A program made the position numbers and the translations under genes. From the NCBI GenBank assembly GCA_947504205.1, contig CANNGL010000005.1:366751-430750 (forward strand): a stretch of 64,000 bases of DNA, given 5' to 3'. Source of the stretch: an uncultured Litoreibacter sp. (GTDB lineage: Bacteria; Pseudomonadota; Alphaproteobacteria; Rhodobacterales; Rhodobacteraceae). Below the pieces are notes generated by a model, which worked only from the letters and a program-made list of their open reading frames with translations, was not told the DNA's origin and did not search any database. This document shows positions 16,668 to 25,517 of the stretch, one piece after another (within the stretch, counting starts at the first letter, position 1; the number at the start of each line of letters is the position of its first letter).

Positions 16668-19605
16668 GGAGGCGTTCTCCTTCCGGGTCGACAAAGTGAG
16701 CGGAGACGATTTCAACCTCAACGGTCAGGTCGGTGACGGGGGAGACCAGACGCATCTTTTCGCCCAACCGGTCGCCACCGTTCTTGAGGAAGCCAAGTCC
16801 GATCATGTGATCGAGCGTCGGGGAGAAGGCGGCCGAGGTGACATAGCCTTGATCATGGGAGGCATCGACCGGACCATCGGCGGCCATCAGATGCCCACCC
16901 GCAGTGATCTTCTCGGCGGGGTTGAGCGGTTTGATCCCCACCTGTTTGAGTGCGTCGTCTTCGTTCAGCCCGTCGCGTTCCGACAGTTTCGAGCCGATGC
17001 TGTCCTTGGCTTTCGAGACCATGCGCCCCATGCCGAGGTTCAATGCGGTCGTTGTGCCGTTCAACTCGTTGCCGGCAGCGTGGCCCTTCTCGATACGCAT
17101 GACGCCAAGCGCCTCGGTGCCGTAGGGTATGACGTCGAATTCTTCGCCCTCTGACATCAGTTTGCGCATGAGAGCATCGCCGTAGCGGGAGGGGACGGCG
17201 ATCTCGAACGCCAGTTCGCCGGAAAAGGAAATCCGGAACAGCCGTGCGCGGAGGCCGCCACAGACCGTGATGTTGCCACAAGCCATGAACGGGAACGCGT
17301 CGTTTGAGATATCGAAGGCCGGGTCCACGATCTTTTGCAACAGCTTGCGGGAATTGGGACCGGCCACGGCATATTGCGCCCAGGCTTCGGTGGTGGAGAT
17401 CAGTTGCACATCAAGATCGGGGAACAGGCATTGGCGAACGAACTCCATATGCTGATAGACTTTGATGGCGTTGGCCGTTGTCGTTGTGACAACGAAGTGA
17501 TCTTCGGCCAGCCGACCGGCTGTGCCGTCATCCATTGCGATGCCGTCTTCGCGCAACATCAGCCCATACCGGGTCTTGCCGACTGCCAGTTTGGCAAAAC
17601 CGTTGCAATAGATCTTATTGAGGAAGGTTGCCGCATCCGTGCCTTGCACATCGATCTTGCCCAAGGTGGTGCAATCGCAGACCCCGACAGAGGCACGTGT
17701 CTGGCGCACCTCACGATCGACGCTTTGGCGCCAGTGGGTTTCACCCTCTATCGGGAACCATTGGGCACGCAGCCAATTGCCAACCTCGACGAAGACCGCG
17801 CCGCGCTCTTTCGCCCAGAAGTGCGAGGGCGTCAGGCGGGTTGGATGAAACTCCATCCCGCGCATTCGCCCCCCAAACGTACCAATTGGCACAGGCGTAT
17901 AAGGCGGGCGGAAAATCGTGGTGCCAACCTCCGGGATGGACTTGCCCGCAAGCTCGGCCATGATTGCAAGTCCGCCGAGGTTTGAGGTTTTGCCCTGATC
18001 GGTGGCCATACCGAGGGTGGTGTAGCGCTTGAGATGTTCGACAGAGCGGAACCCCTCCTGATGGGACAGCTTCACATCCTTGACCGTCACATCGTTTTGT
18101 TGATCGAGCCATGCGCGCGCGCATCCTTCCACATACCAAAACGGTGTCTGGCTGACGGGTGCGTCTTCGGCTTGTGGTGTCTTGGGCAGACGACCTTTCA
18201 GGCCAAGCGCTTTCTTCGCGGCCTCTGCGCCGGATTTCAGCGCCCCATGGGTTGAAAAACTGCCATTTGCGGCGCCGGCCACGGACAGGCCCGGGGGCAA
18301 TGTGTCACCAGGCACAAAGGCGGCGAGATCGTCGTTCCATGTGGGACGGCCCCGCTGGTGGCAGGTCAGGTGGACATTCGGGTTCCAGCCGCCAGAGACG
18401 CCCAACGCACCGCATTCGATGGTGCGGGTCGAGCCATCGGCAAGCTTGACCTCTGCAAAGGTCAGGCCGAGGCGGCCCTTGCTGTCGATGACCTGCGCAC
18501 CTTTCAGGACTTCATAGTCGCTTGATGATTGCGCGTCTGGGCGAGTGTCCACGACCGCGGCGATTTTCACGCCTTGCGCGTGCAGGTCGCGGGCGGTGCG
18601 GTGACCATCATCGTTGTTGGTGAAAACCGCGACCCGGCGGGCCGGTGTTGCGGCGAAGCGGTTGGCATATGTGCGAAGTGCGCTTGCCAGCATAATGCCG
18701 GGGCGGTCGTTGTTCTCGAAGGCGATGGGGCGTTCGGTGGCACCCGCGCAGAGCAGTGTTTTCTGCGTATAAATGCGCCACAGGATTTGACGCGGCTTGC
18801 CTTCTGCAGGGGTTTTCAGGTGATCTGACACCCGCTCGACCGCGCCGTATATGCCGTGATCGAATGCACCGATCACGGTTGTACGCGGCATCAGCCGGAC
18901 ATTGGGAAGTGATGACAGTTCGGCCAATGCGGCGACCACCCAATCGCGGGCAGGGGCGTCGTTGATAGCGAGTGTCTCGGCGTTGAGGCGCCCGCCCATC
19001 TCGAAATCTTCATCCGCCAGTATGACTTCGGCCCCGCCGCGCCCGGCGGTGAGTGCGGCCATAAGGCCAGAGGGGCCAGCGCCTGTGATCAGCAGATCGC
19101 AATGGCGGAAGCCCTTGTCATATTCGTCCGGGTCGGCGCGCATTGAAAGCGCGCCCAGACCGGCGGCTTTGCGAATGATCGGCTCGTAGATCTTTTCCCA
19201 GAAGGCAGCGGGCCACATGAAGGTCTTGTAATAGAAGCCTGCGGTCAGAAAATTCGAGAAGCGATCATTGATCGCCATGGCGTCAAAGGCGAGCGACGGG
19301 AAGCGGTTTTGTGACTTTGCGAATAGCCCGTCATAGAGCTCTGCCGTTGTTGCACGGGTGTTGGGTTCTTGCCGGTTGCCACCGCGCAGCTCGACGAGTG
19401 CGTTTGGCTCTTCCGAGCCTGCGGTGAGCGGGCCACGCGGCCGGTGATATTTGAAGGAGCGACCCATCAGGCGCACGCCATTGGCCAGCAGAGCGGAGGC
19501 CAGCGTATCACCGGGATGTCCGTAGTAGTCCTTGCCATCAAAGATGAATTTGAGGCGGGTTTCGTGGTCGATCAGACCCCCATTGAGACGGTTTGGTTGG
19601 GTCAT
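16660..19605 (-). CDS. mgdC: N-methylglutamate dehydrogenase subunit C / SoxA-like
   Basis: A 981-residue protein with the layout of sarcosine oxidase alpha subunit. In order: an N-terminal 2Fe-2S-like fold without the cluster cysteines (about 10-100), an NAD/FAD Rossmann domain with LLITGAGPSGLMAALTAG (about 171-188) and a second nucleotide-binding part, then GcvT and GcvT C-terminal domains (about 590-970) that bind folate. In N-methylglutamate dehydrogenase the enzyme oxidises N-methylglutamate to glutamate and passes the methyl carbon to tetrahydrofolate as methylene-THF. The start overlaps mgdB by four bases. Sarcosine oxidase is the alternative; no glyA, purU or folD gene follows as is common for soxBDAG operons. 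Confidence 0.8.
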   Translation of the reverse strand: MTQPNRLNGGLIDHETRLKFIFDGKDYYGHPGDTLASALLANGVRLMGRSFKYHRPRGPLTAGSEEPNALVELRGGNRQEPNTRATTAELYDGLFAKSQNRFPSLAFDAMAINDRFSNFLTAGFYYKTFMWPAAFWEKIYEPIIRKAAGLGALSMRADPDEYDKGFRHCDLLITGAGPSGLMAALTAGRGGAEVILADEDFEMGGRLNAETLAINDAPARDWVVAALAELSSLPNVRLMPRTTVIGAFDHGIYGAVERVSDHLKTPAEGKPRQILWRIYTQKTLLCAGATERPIAFENNDRPGIMLASALRTYANRFAATPARRVAVFTNNDDGHRTARDLHAQGVKIAAVVDTRPDAQSSSDYEVLKGAQVIDSKGRLGLTFAEVKLADGSTRTIECGALGVSGGWNPNVHLTCHQRGRPTWNDDLAAFVPGDTLPPGLSVAGAANGSFSTHGALKSGAEAAKKALGLKGRLPKTPQAEDAPVSQTPFWYVEGCARAWLDQQNDVTVKDVKLSHQEGFRSVEHLKRYTTLGMATDQGKTSNLGGLAIMAELAGKSIPEVGTTIFRPPYTPVPIGTFGGRMRGMEFHPTRLTPSHFWAKERGAVFVEVGNWLRAQWFPIEGETHWRQSVDREVRQTRASVGVCDCTTLGKIDVQGTDAATFLNKIYCNGFAKLAVGKTRYGLMLREDGIAMDDGTAGRLAEDHFVVTTTTANAIKVYQHMEFVRQCLFPDLDVQLISTTEAWAQYAVAGPNSRKLLQKIVDPAFDISNDAFPFMACGNITVCGGLRARLFRISFSGELAFEIAVPSRYGDALMRKLMSEGEEFDVIPYGTEALGVMRIEKGHAAGNELNGTTTALNLGMGRMVSKAKDSIGSKLSERDGLNEDDALKQVGIKPLNPAEKITAGGHLMAADGPVDASHDQGYVTSAAFSPTLDHMIGLGFLKNGGDRLGEKMRLVSPVTDLTVEVEIVSAHFVDPEGERLRA

Positions 19606-19886
19606 GTCGAGCGCCCCCGTGCTCGGGCCACATCGCGGGCCAGTTCAACCTTCGAGATTTCATGGGTCACGGTGTTGCGGGTGACAACCAGCCACGAGCG
19701 ATCTCCACCTTCGTGGAACCACAGCTCGCGATGCTCACCTGCCGGGTTGTCACGCAGATAAGCGTAGTCGTGCCAGTCCTCGGGGCTGGCGGTGTCCGGG
19801 TCGGGGCGGTCGATCAGGGCCGCGTCGCCCATATAAACGAATTCGGCGCTATCGCGTGGGCCAAGAAGCGGGTGGTTGATAATCAT
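19602..19886 (-). CDS. mgdB: N-methylglutamate dehydrogenase subunit B / SoxD-like
   Basis: A 94-residue homologue of sarcosine oxidase delta subunit. The classic delta subunit has a CPxCG zinc site at its N-terminus; here that place reads NHPLLGPR, so both cysteines are gone (His5 and Leu8 stand instead), and the later cysteine of the W-x-H-x-x-G-C-R segment is Asp. The RELWFHEGGDRSWLVVTRNTVTHEI region is otherwise well kept. The loss of zinc ligands argues that this is a specialised N-methylglutamate dehydrogenase subunit rather than a normal SoxD. It shares one base with the end of mgdA and four with the start of mgdC. Confidence 0.8.
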   Translation of the reverse strand: MIINHPLLGPRDSAEFVYMGDAALIDRPDPDTASPEDWHDYAYLRDNPAGEHRELWFHEGGDRSWLVVTRNTVTHEISKVELARDVARARGRST

Positions 19887-21136
19887 CAGTGCAAGTTGGG
19901 CTGATTGCCCATCCCTTTTTCGTCGATCATGTGACCGGTCCGGAAGCGATCAAAACGGTAGGCGGTGGCGGTTTCGTGGGGCTCGTCCCGCGCCAGAAGA
20001 TGCGCGAAGGCGTAGCCCGAGGCGGGCGTCGCCTTGAAGCCGCCATAGCACCAGCCGCCGTTGAAATAGAGCCCGTCGATATGGGTGCGGTCGATGATGG
20101 GAGAGCCGTCCATCGACATGTCCATGATCCCGCCCCACATGCGCAGAAGCCGGGCGCGGCCAATCATTGGCATGATGGCCATGCCGCCTTCACAGACATC
20201 CTCTACGACGGGCAGGTTGCCGCGCTGGGCGTAGGAATTGTATCCGTCGAGGTCGCCACCAAACACAAGTCCGCCCTTGTCGGACTGGGAGACATAGAAA
20301 TGCCCCGCACCGAAGGTGATAACGCCGGGCAAAACCGGTTTCAGCCCTTCGGACACGAAAGCTTGCAGGACATGGCTTTCAATTGGCAGGCGCATCCCAG
20401 CCATGCCCATCACACGGCCTGAATTGCCTGCGACCGCGCATCCAATGCGCTTGGCACCGATGAATCCTTTGGACGTCTCGACGCCCAGACAGGTGCCGTT
20501 CTCGATGCGAAATCCCGTGACCTCGCAGTTCTGGATGATGTCGACACCACGGCTGTCGGCACTGCGCGCATAGCCCCAGGCCACCGCATCGTGGCGCACG
20601 GTGCCGCCGCGCCGTTGTGCCAGACCCCCTTTGATCGGGAAACGGGCATCGTTGAAGTTGAGAAACGGATACTCCGCGCGGATCTGATCTTCGTCGAGAA
20701 GCTCGGCATCGGCCCCGTTGAGCATCATGGCATTGCCCCGCCGGATGAAGGCGTCCCGCTGCGCGTCGGAGTGGATCAGGTTCATGATCCCGCGCTGCGA
20801 GACCATTGCGTTATAGTTTACGTCCTGTTCCAACCCCTCCCAGAGCTTGAGCGAAAATTCATAAAATGGCTCATTGCCGTCGAGCAGGTAGTTGGAGCGG
20901 ATGATCGTCGTGTTCCGACCGACATTGCCGCCGCCGATCCAGCCCTTCTCGATCACCGCGACATTTGTTTCGCCATAAATCGAGGCGAGGTAGTGCGCTG
21001 TGGCCAGCCCGTGCCCGCCGCCTCCGATGATGATGATGTCGTAATGGGATTTCGGCTGAGGATCGCGCCACGCAGGCTGCCAGCCTTTGTGGCCAGTCAG
21101 CGCCTCTTTAATGACCTTGAACCCGGAATATCGCAT
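19886..21136 (-). CDS. mgdA: N-methylglutamate dehydrogenase subunit A / SoxB-like
   Basis: A 416-residue amine oxidoreductase of the DAO fold, equal in length to SoxB. The FAD-binding segment DIIIIGGGGHGLATAHYLAS is at 33-52 and the RHDAVAW segment at 181-187 holds the histidine (about 182) that carries covalent FMN in sarcosine oxidase. The open frame extends to 21202, but the ATG at 21136 gives the standard N-terminus and has GAGAGG upstream. First gene of mgdABCD, divergent from tmoX. It oxidises the N-methyl group of N-methylglutamate if the operon assignment is right; sarcosine would be the alternative substrate. Confidence 0.82.
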   Translation of the reverse strand: MRYSGFKVIKEALTGHKGWQPAWRDPQPKSHYDIIIIGGGGHGLATAHYLASIYGETNVAVIEKGWIGGGNVGRNTTIIRSNYLLDGNEPFYEFSLKLWEGLEQDVNYNAMVSQRGIMNLIHSDAQRDAFIRRGNAMMLNGADAELLDEDQIRAEYPFLNFNDARFPIKGGLAQRRGGTVRHDAVAWGYARSADSRGVDIIQNCEVTGFRIENGTCLGVETSKGFIGAKRIGCAVAGNSGRVMGMAGMRLPIESHVLQAFVSEGLKPVLPGVITFGAGHFYVSQSDKGGLVFGGDLDGYNSYAQRGNLPVVEDVCEGGMAIMPMIGRARLLRMWGGIMDMSMDGSPIIDRTHIDGLYFNGGWCYGGFKATPASGYAFAHLLARDEPHETATAYRFDRFRTGHMIDEKGMGNQPNLH

Positions 21137-21203
21137 GAATCGGACCTCTCTGCGGCAACTATTCCAGTATTTATGGGGTTTGACGATAATCAAATCCGAC
21201 ATT

Positions 21204-21324
21204 CGCGACGTGGAATCGGACCTCGTGATGAAAAATTATCGCCCGTTGCGAGATATTTGATCGTCCTTTAAAAGAAAAAAACTTGATTGTAAGGAAAATC
21301 CTGCAACACTGCGCGACGTGGAAT
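21204..21324. repeat. Direct repeats in the mgdA-tmoX divergent promoter region
   Basis: CGCGACGTGGAAT occurs twice exactly, at 21204-21216 and 21312-21324. A second word, GAATCGGACCTC, occurs at 21213-21224 and at 21137-21148 just before the mgdA start. They fall in the 284-base region that must hold both promoters, which suggests regulator sites. A separate imperfect dyad, AGGA-AAA-TCCT, lies at 21292-21302. Confidence 0.5.
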
Positions 21325-21381
21325 TCCGGGGAGATGTCAGGGAATCAATCCCCCGCGATATGCCGAATGGCACATTCCTAA

Positions 21382-22362
<981 letters not shown>

Positions 22363-22394
22363 GCGACCTTTTTCGAAAAAGGCGTAACGTTTTT

Positions 22395-22428
22395 CGCCCG
22401 TCCGGGATACACTCGGGCGGGCGTTTTT
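22395..22428 (+). terminator. Hairpin with U-tract between tmoX and tmoW
   Basis: CGCCCGTCCG pairs with CGGGCGGGCG around a short loop and is followed by TTTTT. A further palindrome, CCTTTTTCGAAAAAGG, lies at 22367-22382. Placed after the binding-protein gene, it would act as a partial terminator that keeps TmoX in excess over the membrane parts, a common arrangement in ABC importer operons. Confidence 0.75.
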
Positions 22429-22468
22429 AGACACCAACCGGTAAGGTTGGTGAGGGGAGAGCAAGAGC

Positions 22469-23485
22469 ATGACCACCGACACCGTGATTTCCTGCAGAAA
22501 TGTCTGGAAACTGTTCGGAGCTGATCCAGCCGGCTATCTGGCGAAAAAGCCGGAGGGGCACAGCTACGAAGATATCCGGGCGGACGGATATATTGCGGGC
22601 GTCAAGGATGTCTCGATCGAAGTGAGCCGTGGCGAGATGCTGGTCATCATGGGGCTCTCAGGCTCTGGCAAATCCACACTGGTGCGCTGCTTTTCGCGAC
22701 TTCATGAGATAACCGGAGGCACGATTGAGGTCGAAGGTCAGGACATCATGTCCTTGTCCGAACAGCAGTTGATTGATCTCAGGCGCAACAAGATGGGCAT
22801 GGTCTTCCAGTCCTTTGGATTGCTGCCGCATCGCACGGTTCTGGAAAATGTCGCCTTCCCGCTGGAGATGCGCGGGCAGGACAAACATACCCGGCGTGAA
22901 CGGGCGTTGGAGGTGGTCAAGCTGGTCGGGCTTGAAGGGCGCGAGGAATACTTCCCGCGTGAATTGAGCGGCGGGCAGCAGCAACGTGTGGGTATTGCGC
23001 GTTCGTTGGCGATTGAGCCGGATATCTGGTTTCTGGATGAGCCGTTCTCGGCGCTCGATCCGCTAATCCGCCGCGAGATGCAGGATGAGTTCTTGCGGCT
23101 GCAGGCGATGCTTGGAAAAACCATCGTGTTCATCACCCATGACTTTGACGAGGCACTGCGCCTTGCCGACCGGATCGCGATCATGAAAGACGGCGCCGTG
23201 GAGCAGTGCGACACGCCCGATAAGATCGTGCTGAACCCGGCTACTGAATATGTTCGCAAGTTCACCGAAGAGATCGACAAGGCGCGGGTGGTTCACGCCG
23301 GTGTTCTGGCGCGTGACGGGATCACCGGAGAGGGGACGCCGGTGGATGCGTCGGCTTCGATACAGGAATTGGCCAAGCTTCTGGTACAAGATACCCGCGC
23401 GGCGATCCCGGTTCATCGGGACGGGAAACTGGTTGGCGCTTTGGACCGCGAAGAGGCATTGAACGTTCTGGTTGGAGCGGAATAA
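22469..23485 (+). CDS. tmoW: TMAO-type ABC transporter ATP-binding protein
   Basis: A 338-residue ABC ATPase of the ProV/OpuAA type. Walker A is GLSGSGKST, the Q-loop is in VFQSFGLLPHRTVLENV, the signature LSGGQQQRVGIARSLA and Walker B with FLDEPFSALD are all intact. The last 80 residues keep a CBS-like stretch, shorter than the tandem CBS pair of ProV, which in osmoprotectant systems senses ionic strength. The gene follows tmoX after a terminator-like hairpin, and its stop overlaps the tmoV start. Confidence 0.87.
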   Translation: MTTDTVISCRNVWKLFGADPAGYLAKKPEGHSYEDIRADGYIAGVKDVSIEVSRGEMLVIMGLSGSGKSTLVRCFSRLHEITGGTIEVEGQDIMSLSEQQLIDLRRNKMGMVFQSFGLLPHRTVLENVAFPLEMRGQDKHTRRERALEVVKLVGLEGREEYFPRELSGGQQQRVGIARSLAIEPDIWFLDEPFSALDPLIRREMQDEFLRLQAMLGKTIVFITHDFDEALRLADRIAIMKDGAVEQCDTPDKIVLNPATEYVRKFTEEIDKARVVHAGVLARDGITGEGTPVDASASIQELAKLLVQDTRAAIPVHRDGKLVGALDREEALNVLVGAE

Positions 23486-25467
23486 TGGCAAGCATCACGG
23501 TGGATGAAAACATGCAGGGCGGTGTCGGATTTTCACGGCAGCGGCTGGCAGGCATCTTGGTTTTCGTCGCGGTGGTCATGACGATCCTGCAATATACCGG
23601 ACTGCTGCCATCGGTTCTGCACAGGCTTCCTGAAAGCGCTATTCCGCCCTTTGCGACTTGGCTGGATGCCATGTTCAACTTCGTAAAGGATGATCTGGGC
23701 CTGCTGGCGCTGACGCGCTTTCTGACCGAGGGGCTGCAATGGATTCTCGATGTTACAGCGAACCTGCTTTTCGGCAAGCGGCGTTGGCCGAATATAGGTC
23801 CGATCCCGTGGACTGCGATTGCCGCGGTCGCCGGTGTAATTGGTTATTACCTGGGGGGCTGGCGGCTGGCGCTGTTGGGCGCGGGCACGTTTATCTGGAC
23901 GGCATTGATCGGCCAGTGGAAGATCGCCATGGAAACGATGTCGGTGCTCGTTGTCGCCGCACCGCTGGCATTTGTGATCGGTCTTGGCGCGGGCATTCTG
24001 GCCTGGAAATACTCCGCGTTTAATCGGGCCATCAAGCCGATCTTGTCAGTGCTCCAAACCTTGCCGTTCTTCACTTATCTGCTGCCCGCCGTGATATTCT
24101 TCAAAGTCGGGCCGACCGCTGGGGCGGTTGCGACCACGATCTATGCGATCCCGCCTATGGTTTTGATGACCACGCTGGGTTTGCAGAAGGTCTCTCCCGA
24201 GGTTGTCGAGGCGGGGCATATGTCTGGCTGTACCCGGTGGCAGCTTCTGCGCCACGTCTATCTGCCCTCAGCCAGAACCGAGATACTGGTTGGCGTGAAC
24301 CAGGTGATCATGCTGTGTCTGGCGATGGTGGTTTTGACGGCGTTTATCGGGATGCCGGGCCTTGGCGCAAAGTTGCTGGCGATGATGGGCAGCTTCAAGC
24401 TGGGCCGCTCGTTCGAGATTGGCGTGACAATTGTTTTGCTGGCGGTGATGCTGGACCGTTTGTCAAAGGCGTGGGTTGTAAAGCAACCCGAGCATTTTGA
24501 GCGGGGCACGCCTTGGTGGAAGCGTCACGCGACCTCGCTGATCGCTCTCGGTGCATTCGTTTTCTTCTGCATTCTGGCGCAATTTGTAGAGGTCGCAGCA
24601 GAGATCGGTCGCAAGCAGAACTTCAGCCAAGGCAAAGAGATCGACACGGCCATCAAGACCTTTCTTGCATTCGATCCGGTGCAGAACACGACCAATGCGA
24701 TGCGCTATGTTCTGAATGTCTGGATATTGAACCCGTTTCGGGATTTTCTGCTGAGCATACCGACATCAGCTTTCATCTTGCTGGTGATCGCGTTTGCGTT
24801 GTGGCTCGGGGGCAAGCGGCCCGCGATTTATGCAGCGATCTTCTTTTCGCTGGTGGCGTTGTCGGGATGGTGGGATCGGTCGGTCATAACGCTTTACTCA
24901 GTTATCTCGGCGGTTTCTCTGGCATTGCTCATCGGGGTGCCCATCGGCATTCTTGCAGCGCGTAGCGATACGTGGTCGCGGCGGGTTTTGCTTGCCTGTG
25001 ACACGGCGCAAACCTTTCCTAGTTTCATCTACCTGATCCCGGCCATCATGCTCTTTGGGATCACCGCGACCTCCGTTGTGATGTCGATCCTGATCTTCGC
25101 AATGGTGCCGCTGACGCGGTATACGATCGAGGGCTTGCGCACGGTGCCGGTGGAGATGACGGAGGCTGCGGATATGGCCGGCGCCACCCGTATGCAAAAG
25201 CTATGGAAGGTGCAGCTGCCGTTGGCCTTGCCTACAATGGCGGTCGGCTTCAATCAGGCGATCATGTTCGCGTTTTTCATGGTCATTATCGCGGCGTTCA
25301 TCGGAACTCAGGATTTGGGTCAGGAACTGCAACGCACGCTGGCGGGCACGGATCTGGGCAAGAACTTTGTGCTGGGTCTGTGTGTTGCGCTGATGGCCCT
25401 GACCTTCGATCTGACGATCATGAAATGGGCATCGGATAAAAAGGCCGCGCTGGGTCTCGACGATTAA
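23485..25467 (+). CDS. tmoV: TMAO-type ABC transporter permease, two fused permease domains
   Basis: A 660-residue membrane protein with two complete BPD-type permease halves, one at about 140-330 and one at about 450-650. Each has its own EAA loop: EAGHMSGCTRWQLLRHVYLP and EAADMAGATRMQKLWKVQLP. ProW-type permeases usually have one such domain and work as dimers; here the dimer is in one chain, as in TmoV. Together with TmoX and TmoW it imports TMAO or a related amine. It converges on the acyl-CoA synthetase gene with a stem-loop between them. Confidence 0.87.
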   Translation: MASITVDENMQGGVGFSRQRLAGILVFVAVVMTILQYTGLLPSVLHRLPESAIPPFATWLDAMFNFVKDDLGLLALTRFLTEGLQWILDVTANLLFGKRRWPNIGPIPWTAIAAVAGVIGYYLGGWRLALLGAGTFIWTALIGQWKIAMETMSVLVVAAPLAFVIGLGAGILAWKYSAFNRAIKPILSVLQTLPFFTYLLPAVIFFKVGPTAGAVATTIYAIPPMVLMTTLGLQKVSPEVVEAGHMSGCTRWQLLRHVYLPSARTEILVGVNQVIMLCLAMVVLTAFIGMPGLGAKLLAMMGSFKLGRSFEIGVTIVLLAVMLDRLSKAWVVKQPEHFERGTPWWKRHATSLIALGAFVFFCILAQFVEVAAEIGRKQNFSQGKEIDTAIKTFLAFDPVQNTTNAMRYVLNVWILNPFRDFLLSIPTSAFILLVIAFALWLGGKRPAIYAAIFFSLVALSGWWDRSVITLYSVISAVSLALLIGVPIGILAARSDTWSRRVLLACDTAQTFPSFIYLIPAIMLFGITATSVVMSILIFAMVPLTRYTIEGLRTVPVEMTEAADMAGATRMQKLWKVQLPLALPTMAVGFNQAIMFAFFMVIIAAFIGTQDLGQELQRTLAGTDLGKNFVLGLCVALMALTFDLTIMKWASDKKAALGLDD

Positions 25468-25483
25468 GCTTTGGCAAATCAAG

Positions 25484-25510
25484 GGGATCAGCGCCTGAAA
25501 CGCTGATCCC
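25484..25510. terminator. Stem-loop between convergent tmoV and acyl-CoA synthetase genes
   Basis: GGGATCAGCG (25484-25493) and CGCTGATCCC (25501-25510) form a perfect 10-base stem with a 7-base loop. Neither side has a long T run, so it may be a weak or protein-assisted bidirectional terminator. Confidence 0.65.
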
Positions 25511-25517
25511 GCATTCG

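Noticed and set aside
16234-17154. A 306-codon plus-strand frame opposite the end of mgdC and mgdD
   Set aside because: Antisense shadow of well-supported genes with no recognisable product.
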